A stretch of DNA of 64,000 nucleotides from assembly GCA_023431345.1 (NCBI GenBank), contig JAEYWK010000074.1, positions 62,001 to 126,000 on the forward strand, written 5' to 3'. The DNA comes from Pseudomonadota bacterium (GTDB lineage: Bacteria > Myxococcota_A > Polyangia > Polyangiales > Polyangiaceae). The translations under genes and the position numbers were made by a program. The notes under the pieces are model-generated. The model saw only the letters and a program-made list of their open reading frames with translations, did no database searches and had not been told where the DNA came from. Shown here piece after piece: positions 53,611 to 63,182 of the stretch. The stretch's first letter is position 1. Each line of letters begins with the position of its first letter.

Positions 53611-54030
53611 ATGGCTGACTTTTCGTGCTCTCTCCGCAGCTCAGGGCTGCGCTGCCTGCTCCGGGCTCTGTCGGTGCTGGCGGCGCTGTTCGTGCTGAGC
53701 GTGAGCGAGCGCGCGTCGGCCGCGACCTTGCTCGTGGTGCCGATGTGCGGCGAGCGGGCTGAGAGTATCGCGGCGCCGCCCATCTTTCGCGCTCGCGAGG
53801 CGGGCAGCATCGTGGCCGGTTCTTGCCAGCACGAAGAGCTGAGCCTGGGCCGCTCGATCCCGCTCTCGCCCGAGCGCGTCGTGGTGCACGAAGCGCCCGA
53901 GCGCGTGCTCGGCTTCGGCGTGCTGCGGCTCGCGCAGATCTCTTCAGCGCGCGCGCCGATCGACAGCGCGGCCAACCTGCCGGCGCGCCCCGGCGTTCAG
54001 AGCTCGCTGTTCCGTCCGCCGCGAGCCTGA
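53611..54030 (+). CDS. Small exported protein, function unknown
   Basis: A 139-aa protein with a signal peptide (LLRALSVLAALFVLSVSERASAA) and a mature part of about 90 residues with two Cys (VVPMCGERAE and VAGSCQHEE) that could form one disulfide. I recognise no family. The start ATG 53611 puts the signal at the N-terminus. It is 131 nt upstream of the triple DsbA gene on the same strand, so it might be a substrate or a partner of that oxidoreductase, which is a guess. Confidence 0.6.
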   Translation: MADFSCSLRSSGLRCLLRALSVLAALFVLSVSERASAATLLVVPMCGERAESIAAPPIFRAREAGSIVAGSCQHEELSLGRSIPLSPERVVVHEAPERVLGFGVLRLAQISSARAPIDSAANLPARPGVQSSLFRPPRA

Positions 54031-54161
54031 GCTGCGCGCGCGTGCGCGCTCGTCAGCAGCGACACACAAGACCAGTCATCGGCGCGCCGGGCATCCGGAC
54101 TGCGCCGCATGCGCATCTCTTCATTCGTCAATAGTTCGAAAATCAATCAACGGAGTAAGTC

Positions 54162-56117
54162 ATGAACAAAGGAACCGCGATCGTCGGGTTCTTTATCAGC
54201 TTCCTCGCGGGCATGTTCCTCATGTGGGGCGTGGATCGCAGGAATGGCGTCGAGATCGAAGCAGAAGGCTCAGCCACGGCGGCAGTGCCGGATCAGAGCG
54301 CGGCCAGCGTGCCGGTTTCGTCGAAGGACCCGCAGTGGGGTAAGCCCACCGCCCCGGTCACGATCGTCGAGATCAGCGACTTCGAGTGTCCCTTCTGCAG
54401 CCGCGTCGGTCCGACGCTCAAGCAGATCAAGGAGAAGTACGGCCCCGACAAGGTGCGCATCGTCTGGAAGCACAACCCGCTTCCGTTTCACAAGGCGGCG
54501 CGCCCGGCTCACGAAGCCGCCGCGACCGTGATGGGCCTCGCGGGCAGCGAGGCGTTCTGGAAGTTCCACGACAGCGCCTTCGCCAACGCCAAGGCCCTGA
54601 ACGACGAAAACTTCGAGAAGTGGGCCGTCGAAGCCGGCGTCGACAAGGCGAAGTTCAAGGCCGCGTACAGCGCCAAGAAGTTCGCGGCCAAGGTCGACGA
54701 GGACTTGGCTCTGTCGAAGAAGATCGGCGCCACCGGCACCCCGGCGTTCCGCATCAACGGCGTGACCTTGAGCGGCGCGCAGCCGCTCGACAAGTTCACG
54801 GAAGTGATCGACGCCCAGCTGGCAGAGGCCAAGAAGCTGATCGCCAGCGGCACCAAGCCCGCCGACGTGTACGTCACCCTGACGAACAAGAATCAGGCGG
54901 CGGCCCCGGCCGCGGCCAAGCCGAGGGGTGAAGACGCGGAAGAGGAAGACAAGAGCGTCTGGAAGGTGCTCGTCCAAGACGACGACCCGGTCAAGGGTCC
55001 GAAGGACGCGCTCGTCACCATGATCATCTTCTCGGAGTTCCAGTGCCCGTTCTGCAAGCGCGTGGAAGACACGCTCAAGCAGGTGCGGGAAGCGTACCCG
55101 AACGATCTGCGTATCGTCTGGAAGGACAACACCTTGCCCTTCCACCCGCGCGCGAAGCCGGCGGCCATCCTCGCTCGTCACGCTTACAAGCTGAAGGGCG
55201 AGAAGGCCTTCTGGGACGCGCACGACGCGCTGTTCGCTTCGCAGCCCAAGCTCGAAGACGAAGACCTCAAGGGCATTGCAGAGAAGGTCGGCCTGCGCTG
55301 GGACGACGTGAAGGCGGCGATCGCCAGCAACAAGTACGCCGACAAGCTCGACGCCAGCATGGAGCTCGCCAACGACGTGCAGGCTCGCGGCACGCCGCAC
55401 TTCTTCATCAACGGCGTCCGCCTCAGCGGCGCGCAGCCCCTCGACGCCTTCAAGAAGGCGATCGACGAGCAGCTCGCCAAGGCCAAGGGCCTCGTCGCCA
55501 AGGGCGTGCCCAAGGCGAAGGTCTACGACGAGCTGATGAAGGACGCGAAGGGCCCGCCGCCCCCCGAGAAGAAGGAGATCCCGGGTCCCGACGCGCAGAG
55601 CCCGATCAAGGGCAACAAGAACGCCAAGGTCACGATCCAGGTCTTCTCGGAGTTCCAGTGCCCCTTCTGCAAGCGCGTGGAGCCGACGCTGGCCAGCCTC
55701 GAGAAAGAGTACGGCGACAAGATCCGTTTCGTGTGGCGTCACATGCCGCTGCCGTTCCATGCGGACGCGCCGCTGGCTAGCCAGGCCGCGCAAGAGGCCT
55801 TCGCTCAGAAGGGCAACAGCGCGTTCTGGAAGTTCCACGACAAGCTGTTCGAGTCGCAGGGCACCGAAGAAGGCCTGAAGCGCCCGAACCTCGAGAAGAT
55901 CGCGCAAGACCTGGGTCTCGACATGACCAAGTTCAAGGCTGCGCTCGACTCGGGCACGCACAAAGCCAAGGTCGACGCCGACATGAAGATCGGCAACGAC
56001 GCGGGTATCAACGGTACGCCCGCGTTCGTGATCAACGGCTACTTCTTGAGCGGCGCGCAGCCCGAGACCGCGTTCAAGAAGCTCATCAACCGCGCGCTCA
56101 AGGACGCCGGCGGCTGA
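54162..56117 (+). CDS. Membrane-anchored protein with three tandem DsbA-like domains
   Basis: A 651-aa envelope protein. An N-terminal helix (IVGFFISFLAGMFLMWGV, about 7-24) anchors it, facing the periplasm. Three DsbA-type thioredoxin domains follow, each with a CPFC active site: 76-79 (FECPFCSRV), 295-298 (FQCPFCKRV) and 500-503 (FQCPFCKRV), and each with the cis-Pro loop (TGTPAF, RGTPHF, NGTPAF) followed by INGV/INGY and a LSGAQP segment. All three keep both Cys, so all could form or rearrange disulfides. Domains are joined by charged linkers (about 240-270 and 455-480). GGAG lies 8 nt before the ATG. The next gene, a single-domain DsbA, overlaps it by one base. Confidence 0.93.
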   Translation: MNKGTAIVGFFISFLAGMFLMWGVDRRNGVEIEAEGSATAAVPDQSAASVPVSSKDPQWGKPTAPVTIVEISDFECPFCSRVGPTLKQIKEKYGPDKVRIVWKHNPLPFHKAARPAHEAAATVMGLAGSEAFWKFHDSAFANAKALNDENFEKWAVEAGVDKAKFKAAYSAKKFAAKVDEDLALSKKIGATGTPAFRINGVTLSGAQPLDKFTEVIDAQLAEAKKLIASGTKPADVYVTLTNKNQAAAPAAAKPRGEDAEEEDKSVWKVLVQDDDPVKGPKDALVTMIIFSEFQCPFCKRVEDTLKQVREAYPNDLRIVWKDNTLPFHPRAKPAAILARHAYKLKGEKAFWDAHDALFASQPKLEDEDLKGIAEKVGLRWDDVKAAIASNKYADKLDASMELANDVQARGTPHFFINGVRLSGAQPLDAFKKAIDEQLAKAKGLVAKGVPKAKVYDELMKDAKGPPPPEKKEIPGPDAQSPIKGNKNAKVTIQVFSEFQCPFCKRVEPTLASLEKEYGDKIRFVWRHMPLPFHADAPLASQAAQEAFAQKGNSAFWKFHDKLFESQGTEEGLKRPNLEKIAQDLGLDMTKFKAALDSGTHKAKVDADMKIGNDAGINGTPAFVINGYFLSGAQPETAFKKLINRALKDAGG

Positions 56118-56896
56118 TGACGGCGGCGCGAGATCCCCGGGTGCAACGTGTTTGCGCCCGGGTGGCGCTCGCGCTGTCTTGCGCGCTTGGCTCGGTCGCC
56201 TGCGGACCGAGCCAAGCCAGCGCTCCGCCACGCGGCGGACAGATCGACCTCACGTCGCCCGGCAGCCCAAGCTGGCCGGTGCTCGAGCGGGAGGCCCCAG
56301 AGGCCCCGCTCACGGACGCTGACGTCGAGAACATCGCAATCAAGGTGCCGCACGCCCGGGTACCGGTCGTGACGCTCGCGAGTCCCGTCAAAGGGCCGCA
56401 AAGCGCGCGAGTCACCTTGCAAGTTTTCAGCGACTTCGAGTGCCCGTTTTGTGTGCGCGCGGCGCCCGCGCTCGCGAGCGTGGAGGCGCGCTATCGCGAC
56501 CGCGTCCGGCTGGTTTGGCGCAACTATCCGTTGCCGTCCCACGCCCGAGCGCGCCCGGCCGCGCGGGCCGCGCTGGCGGCGTTTGCCCAAGGCGGCAGCG
56601 CGCAGTTTTGGCGGATGCACGACTGGCTGTTCTCGGCCGAGGCGGACCTGAGTGACGCCGGCCTCCGGCGCGGCTCCGCCCAGCTCGGGCTCAACGTCGA
56701 CCACGTCGTGGCCGCGATTCGAGGCCGCGACTACGACGCGCAGCTCGACGCCGATATGGCCGCAGCCGATGCGGCCGGCATCGAGGGGACACCCGCCGTG
56801 TTCGTCAACGATTACTACCTCATGGGAGCGCGTCCTGAAGCCGAATACGCGCTCGTGATCGAGCGCGCGCTGCGCGAGAGCGAGCCCAGGCCGTGA
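56117..56896 (+). CDS. Single-domain DsbA-like lipoprotein or exported protein
   Basis: A 259-aa DsbA-fold protein with active site FECPFCVRA (about 110-113) and the loop EGTPAVFVND. A signal-like N-terminus (VALALSCALGSVACGPS) has a weak lipobox with Cys near 31. Its sequence parallels the domains of the triple DsbA upstream (SDFECPFC, VRLVWRNYPLPSH, FWRMHDWLF), so it likely arose by duplication. It overlaps the upstream stop by one base (TGATG) and its stop overlaps the next start (GTGA): the three genes form one operon. Confidence 0.88.
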   Translation: MTAARDPRVQRVCARVALALSCALGSVACGPSQASAPPRGGQIDLTSPGSPSWPVLEREAPEAPLTDADVENIAIKVPHARVPVVTLASPVKGPQSARVTLQVFSDFECPFCVRAAPALASVEARYRDRVRLVWRNYPLPSHARARPAARAALAAFAQGGSAQFWRMHDWLFSAEADLSDAGLRRGSAQLGLNVDHVVAAIRGRDYDAQLDADMAAADAAGIEGTPAVFVNDYYLMGARPEAEYALVIERALRESEPRP

Positions 56897-57891
56897 CGGC
56901 TCGCGGACCAGCACGCATCGTGGTCGTCGGCGATTTGAACGCCGCCGACGACGCCCTGATCGACATCTTGCGCGGCACTCAGCTCGTCGACCGCAAGCTG
57001 CGCTGGCGCGGCGGCCGCGCCCAGCTCGTGCAGATGGGCGACCTGTTCAATCGCGGCGGAGGCGCCGTTCGCGCGCTGCGCCTGCTCTTGCGGCTGCAGC
57101 GCGAAGCGCGGAGCGCGGGCGGAAAGGTCACGGTGCTGCTCGGCAACCATGAGGCCATGACCGCGCTGCGCCACGAGGGCTACTGCACCGAGGCGGAGTA
57201 CCTTTCGTTCGCGACCGCAGCCGAGCGGCGCGCCTGGCCCGCCCGCGCCGAGCGCGCGTTCCGCCGGCTGCTGCGCGATCGCGCGAGCGGCGTCGTGTTG
57301 CCGCTCGCGCCGCGCTTCGAAGCCTGGAAGGTGGAGCACGTCCCGGGCAAGGCCGCGCTGCGGCGCGCGCTCGGGCCACGCGGTGCTCTCGGCAAGGCGC
57401 TGCGGCGCTTACCGGTCGCGTACCAGACGAGCGGCTCGCTCTTCGTCCACGCCGGCCTGCTACCGGAGTGGGCCGAGCTGGGCATCGACGGCCTCAACGA
57501 GAGCGCGCGCGAGGCATGGCGGCTGGCAGGCACGCGACCGCTCTGGAAGCTGCCGAAAAAGAGCCTGTTTCGGAGCCCCCACAGCCCGCTCTGGGATCGC
57601 AGCCTCGCCCGCGGCGGCGTCGAAGCGGGTCGAGCCCTGTCGCGTACGCTCGCGCTGCTGGGCGCGGAGCGCATGATCGTCGGTCACACGCAGACCGCCT
57701 CGCTGCCCGGGGGGCGCGAGGGACACATTCAGCTCGTCGCTGACGGCCAGCTCGTCGCCGTCGACGTCGGGCTCGAGCACGGCGACGCTTCGCCGCGCGC
57801 CGCGCTCATCATCGAAGGGCACAGCGGCTTCGAGTGGACGCCCACGCGCACCAGTAAGCTATGGAGCGCGCGCGGCGTCCGCAAAGGCTGA
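56893..57891 (+). CDS. Metallophosphatase of the PPP/Shelph type with altered motifs
   Basis: A 332-aa calcineurin-like phosphoesterase. The usual blocks are present in order: VVVGDLN (13-16), QMGDLFNRGG (48-56), LLGNHEAMT (84-87), FVHAGLLP (~185) and IVGHTQT (~262). Two conserved positions differ: the metal His of GDxH is Asn (GDLN), and the Asp of GDxxDRG is Asn (GDLFNRG). Shewanella-like phosphatases are the nearest type by layout. Activity may be altered or need different metals. It lacks a signal peptide, so it sits in the cytoplasm. GTG 56893 overlaps the DsbA stop. Confidence 0.85.
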   Translation: MTARGPARIVVVGDLNAADDALIDILRGTQLVDRKLRWRGGRAQLVQMGDLFNRGGGAVRALRLLLRLQREARSAGGKVTVLLGNHEAMTALRHEGYCTEAEYLSFATAAERRAWPARAERAFRRLLRDRASGVVLPLAPRFEAWKVEHVPGKAALRRALGPRGALGKALRRLPVAYQTSGSLFVHAGLLPEWAELGIDGLNESAREAWRLAGTRPLWKLPKKSLFRSPHSPLWDRSLARGGVEAGRALSRTLALLGAERMIVGHTQTASLPGGREGHIQLVADGQLVAVDVGLEHGDASPRAALIIEGHSGFEWTPTRTSKLWSARGVRKG

Positions 57892-57941
57892 GCTCGAGGC
57901 GCTGACGCTTCGGCTGGGACGCGGCGGCACGTTCAAGCCCG

Positions 57942-59900
<1,959 letters not shown>

Positions 59901-59907
59901 CTCTCTA

Positions 59908-61464
59908 TCAGTATGGATTGTCGCCCGACGGGTCGGCGGGCGCGGGCTTGGGTTTCGGTGCGGGCGTGGGCGTGGGTGCCGGCTCCGCGGGCGCGGCGGG
60001 CGCGGCGGGCGCGGTGGGTGCGGAGGGCTCGCTCGGCTGGCCCGCGGGCTCGGCCGGAGCTGGCTTGGGCTTGGGCTTTTGCTGAACCGGCTTCGGCGCG
60101 GGCGCCGGAGTGGGCGCGACCGGCGCGACCGGCACGACCGCGGTCGGGGCCGCAGCCGCGCTCGGCGTCGGCTCGGCGCTCGGCGCCGCGCTTGGCGCGA
60201 CGGCCGCGCTCGACGAATCAGCGGGTGCAGCGCTCGGCACTTCGGCAGGCGTCGGCTCTGGCGCGGGAGTCGGCGGAGGCTCCGCGGCCTTCGGCGCCTC
60301 GACCGCAGCAGGCGGCTCCGGCTCTGCAGGTGGCGGCTCTTGCTTCGTCAAGAAGAAGACCGCTCCCGCCGCCACAGCGATGGCGCCGAGGATGACCATG
60401 ATGCGCCCGCCGCCGCCGTCGGACGCCGCGGTCGAATCCGACAGCATCGGCTTCGGGCGGCTCGAAGGCCGCGCCGCTGAGGTCGCCGCCGCGCGAGCGC
60501 TGGCAGGTGCGGCCGCTGCTGCGGCGGCGCGGGTGCCCGGCTTTTTTTCGGGCTCTTTCGCCGCTCGTTCGCTCTTGGGCGGCTCGGAGCGCAGCGTGTG
60601 CGGCCCGGCCTTCTCCGGCTCTTTCGCCGCGGCGGCGGGCTTCGGCTCGGGCTCGCTCTTCGGCTTCGGGTCGCTCTTCGGCTTCGGGTCGCTCTTCGGC
60701 GCCGCTTTCTCGGGCTCCGACTGCGCCGCCTCTTTCTTCGGCTCCGGCTTGGTGCCGACGTCATCCATCGATCCGCCGGCTTCGCGCAGCGCGTCTTGCA
60801 GCAGCTCCGCGGCTTGCTTCATCACCGTGCGATCCTCGGGCGGCGGCATGTCCGCGCGCGAGTCCGACGGGGGGAACATGTTGCCGCCGCTCGGCGCTGC
60901 GGCAGGCGGGGGAGACGACTCGGCCGCCTTCGCGGCTGCCGCGGCGTGCGAGCCCATCGCGCCCAGGCCGATCATCGTCGCCTTGCGTGGCACTGCCGGC
61001 TTGCCCGGCGTGGCTTCCGCCAAGGCGGGCGTCATCGCGGCCGCGGGCGTCGCCGACGGCGTCGTCTTCGCGGCGGGGCTGCCAGCGTCGCCGCCGCCGG
61101 CTTCGTACGCCGCGCCGGCATCCGAGCGTGAAGCCACCAGCTGCTCGATCGTCTTGCGCGAGGCATCGTCGATCTTGATGAATTTCACACCCATACCGCT
61201 CGGGCGCTCGCGATCACCGGTCTCGCTTTCGCGCTTCCACACGACGCGCCCCACGCCCTGGATCACCTTCTGATCCTCGGCGATCTTCACCTCGAATTTG
61301 AGGAGCGTGCCGGGCGGAAACGGCGACGGTGTCTTGATGAACATGCCGCCGCGGCTGACATCATGCGAGTGGTGCTCGATGAACTCATCGAGGGTGGCGC
61401 TTTTGTAGCGGACCGTCATGGTCAGCACCTTCGCGCGCGGGTCTTTTCGCGTTTCCTGCGCCAT
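59908..61464 (-). CDS. PilZ-domain protein with transmembrane helix and Pro/Ala-rich regions
   Basis: A 518-aa protein with an N-terminal PilZ domain (about 1-120). Its c-di-GMP motifs are complete: RKDPR (6-10) for RxxxR and DVSRGG (35-40) for DxSxxG. A long disordered Ala/Pro/Glu/Lys region follows, including the repeat SDPKPKSDPKPKSEPEPKP, then one helix (IMVILGAIAVAAGAVFFL, about 348-365) and a second Pro-rich region ending in DNPY. The repeats and disorder suggest a tether. With the kinase 7 nt downstream, it could link c-di-GMP level to phosphorylation; this is an inference. Start ATG 61464. Confidence 0.85.
   Translation of the reverse strand: MAQETRKDPRAKVLTMTVRYKSATLDEFIEHHSHDVSRGGMFIKTPSPFPPGTLLKFEVKIAEDQKVIQGVGRVVWKRESETGDRERPSGMGVKFIKIDDASRKTIEQLVASRSDAGAAYEAGGGDAGSPAAKTTPSATPAAAMTPALAEATPGKPAVPRKATMIGLGAMGSHAAAAAKAAESSPPPAAAPSGGNMFPPSDSRADMPPPEDRTVMKQAAELLQDALREAGGSMDDVGTKPEPKKEAAQSEPEKAAPKSDPKPKSDPKPKSEPEPKPAAAAKEPEKAGPHTLRSEPPKSERAAKEPEKKPGTRAAAAAAAPASARAAATSAARPSSRPKPMLSDSTAASDGGGGRIMVILGAIAVAAGAVFFLTKQEPPPAEPEPPAAVEAPKAAEPPPTPAPEPTPAEVPSAAPADSSSAAVAPSAAPSAEPTPSAAAAPTAVVPVAPVAPTPAPAPKPVQQKPKPKPAPAEPAGQPSEPSAPTAPAAPAAPAEPAPTPTPAPKPKPAPADPSGDNPY
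60661..60696. repeat. 18-bp tandem repeat inside the PilZ gene
   Basis: CGGCTTCGGGTCGCTCTT occurs twice head to tail without a mismatch; on the coding strand it gives the SDPKPK peptide repeats. Slippage here would change the linker length in steps of six residues. Confidence 0.75.
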
Positions 61465-61662
61465 CAGCTTCTCCGGGTCCCGTGTGGCTGGGTCTTCGCC
61501 AGCCGGTCGCCGTCGGGCGACCCGAAACGGGCAATGAATCGTAGCGGACCCACCTACCCAAACCCAAACTTCTTCGCGGCCCTAGCCCCACACCGGCCCC
61601 TGGGCCAATCGGCGCCGCGAGGGGTGAATCCTCAAAAGGGCGGTTTAGGATGTGTCGCAGCC

Positions 61663-62010
61663 ATGAGCCCGCCCCGCCCGCTCGAGCACTTTCGCGCCTT
61701 CGCCCGGCGGCCCGTCGGGCTCTCGGCCATCGTGAGCCGGGGTGACGGGACCTGGAAACGGCCAGCACGCCTGATCGACTTGGGGCTCGGCGGAGCCTGC
61801 ATGGAGATGCTGGAAGCCGTCCCGAACGGGACCGCGATTTCGCTCGCGGTCGAGGCGCCCCATCTTTGGGATCCTCTCTTCCTCGAGGGTGAGATCGTGT
61901 GGCTGAAGCCAATCGAGGGTGCCGCGCGTGTGGGCGTCCGCTTCTACCACCGCTCCGGCCGCACACTCCGCACTTTGACCGAGCTACTGGAAGCGGAAGC
62001 GTATCACTGA
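61663..62010 (+). CDS. Single PilZ-domain protein with variant c-di-GMP motif
   Basis: A 115-aa protein that is one PilZ domain. RAFARR (about 10-15) supplies the RxxxR motif, and LIDLGLGGACME (about 37-48) stands where DxSxxG is expected, with Gly in place of Ser. The usual beta-barrel pattern continues (FLEGEIVWLKPIEGAARVGVRFY). Such variants can bind c-di-GMP weakly or act without it. It is divergent from the larger PilZ-kinase operon, with 198 nt between that shows no clear promoter. Start ATG 61663. No signal peptide. Confidence 0.82.
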   Translation: MSPPRPLEHFRAFARRPVGLSAIVSRGDGTWKRPARLIDLGLGGACMEMLEAVPNGTAISLAVEAPHLWDPLFLEGEIVWLKPIEGAARVGVRFYHRSGRTLRTLTELLEAEAYH

Positions 62011-62052
62011 TCGAGCTGAGCCTGATCGCGGCTCGTCGGGTACATTGTCTGC

Positions 62053-63138
62053 ATGCTGCCTCCGCCCGCGCGCCTGCGCGCTCTCACTCTCACCGCTGCC
62101 GCTGTTTGCTCGCTGGCGCTGCCAGCACGGAGCGAAGTGCTCTTTCGCGGAGACTTCGAGACCGGCGATCTGAAGCAGTGGGGCTACTTGCTGAACGAAG
62201 CGGGCCTCAGCGTCGTCACCGATCCGGTCGCCGAAGGCACCAAGGCGGGCAAAGTAACCATCAGCAAGAACGAGCTCTGGAGCAACGGCCTGAACCGCGT
62301 CGAGGTGCAGCACAAGCCTGCTGGCGCGTACGTGGCCGAGGGCAAGGAGATCTATTACGGCTTCAGCTTCTACCTGCCAGAAACGCTGACCACCGACGAT
62401 CACCAGATCCTCTATTGGGAGACGACTGAGACGTATCAGCAGGTGATGCAGGTCGCCATCCAAGGCGAGCGCATTCACTTCGCCACTCAGGATCCTTTCA
62501 AGGTTCAATGGAAGGCGGAGGGCGCAGCTACCGCGGGCAAGTGGCACCGCATCGTGGTGCACGTGAAATGGTCGGCGAGCGCGGACAGCGGCCAAGTCGA
62601 CTTTTGGTTCAATGGTGAGCACGTCGTCAATGCGCTGAAGGTCAAGACGTTCTTCGGCCACCCCGCGTTCGTGCAACACGGCATTCTTCGCCAGCCCACC
62701 ATCGACAAGGTCGAGGTGCTCTACTTCGACGACGCGCGCTCCGGTACGACACTCGAAGACGTGCTGATGCCCGCGGGCATGCCGGGCGGCGGGGGCGCTG
62801 GCGGCGCTGGCGGGCAGAGCATGGGCGGTGCTGCCACTAGCGGCGGGGACGCAGGAACACCCAGCGGTGGCTCGCCTGGCGCCGGCTCCGGCGGGGCGCC
62901 CAGCGACGGAGGCATGGCCTCGAGCGGCGCCTCCAGCGCGGGCGCTCCCAACGCGGGCGCAGCCAGCGCTGGCGCACCCACCGCAGGCGCAGCCAGTGCG
63001 GGAGCACCATCAGCACCCAGCACGCCGCCGAGCGACTCCGGCTGCGCGCTCTCTCCGCGTCCCAGCGGCAGTGCCGCCGGCCTCGCCGCGCTCGCGGGTC
63101 TGGTCGGCCTGGTCGGGCTCCGACGTCGTCGCCGTTGA
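62053..63138 (+). CDS. Exported polysaccharide lyase-like protein with MYXO-CTERM-like tail
   Basis: A 361-aa secreted protein. Signal peptide (LTAAAVCSLALPARS), then a jelly-roll-like domain (about 25-240) with features of heparin lyase I/PF14099-type lyases: FRGDFETGDLKQWGY, ISKNELWSNGLNRVEVQH, VAEGKEIYYGFSFYLPE, GKWHRIVVHVKWSASADSG. A Gly/Ser/Ala linker (about 245-330) follows with five AGA pentapeptide repeats. The last 31 residues are CALSPRP, a helix (AAGLAALAGLVGLVGL) and five Arg, the layout of the MYXO-CTERM surface-sorting tail. It probably stays at the cell surface and degrades an acidic polysaccharide. ATG 62053. Confidence 0.82.
   Translation: MLPPPARLRALTLTAAAVCSLALPARSEVLFRGDFETGDLKQWGYLLNEAGLSVVTDPVAEGTKAGKVTISKNELWSNGLNRVEVQHKPAGAYVAEGKEIYYGFSFYLPETLTTDDHQILYWETTETYQQVMQVAIQGERIHFATQDPFKVQWKAEGAATAGKWHRIVVHVKWSASADSGQVDFWFNGEHVVNALKVKTFFGHPAFVQHGILRQPTIDKVEVLYFDDARSGTTLEDVLMPAGMPGGGGAGGAGGQSMGGAATSGGDAGTPSGGSPGAGSGGAPSDGGMASSGASSAGAPNAGAASAGAPTAGAASAGAPSAPSTPPSDSGCALSPRPSGSAAGLAALAGLVGLVGLRRRRR
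62935..63009. repeat. Five copies of a 15-bp repeat in the lyase linker
   Basis: Five 15-bp units in a row code for the pentapeptide [S/N/T]-A-G-A-[P/A]. They differ at several third positions. The linker length may vary between strains. Confidence 0.7.
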
Positions 63139-63144
63139 TGGGGT

Positions 63145-63163
63145 CGCGGCGTTCTGCGCCGCG
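63145..63163. terminator. Hairpin between converging genes
   Basis: CGCGGCG (63145-63151) pairs perfectly with CGCCGCG (63157-63163) around a 5-nt loop, between the lyase stop and the LamG gene stop. It has no T run. It could serve as an mRNA end for either side. Confidence 0.4.
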
Positions 63164-63182
63164 CCATCGCCGCGCTAGCGCG

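Noticed and set aside
54270..56231. A 653-codon open frame antisense to the triple DsbA gene.
   Set aside because: The sense frame has three matching CPFC domains. The antisense frame mirrors the repeats but shows no recognisable motif.
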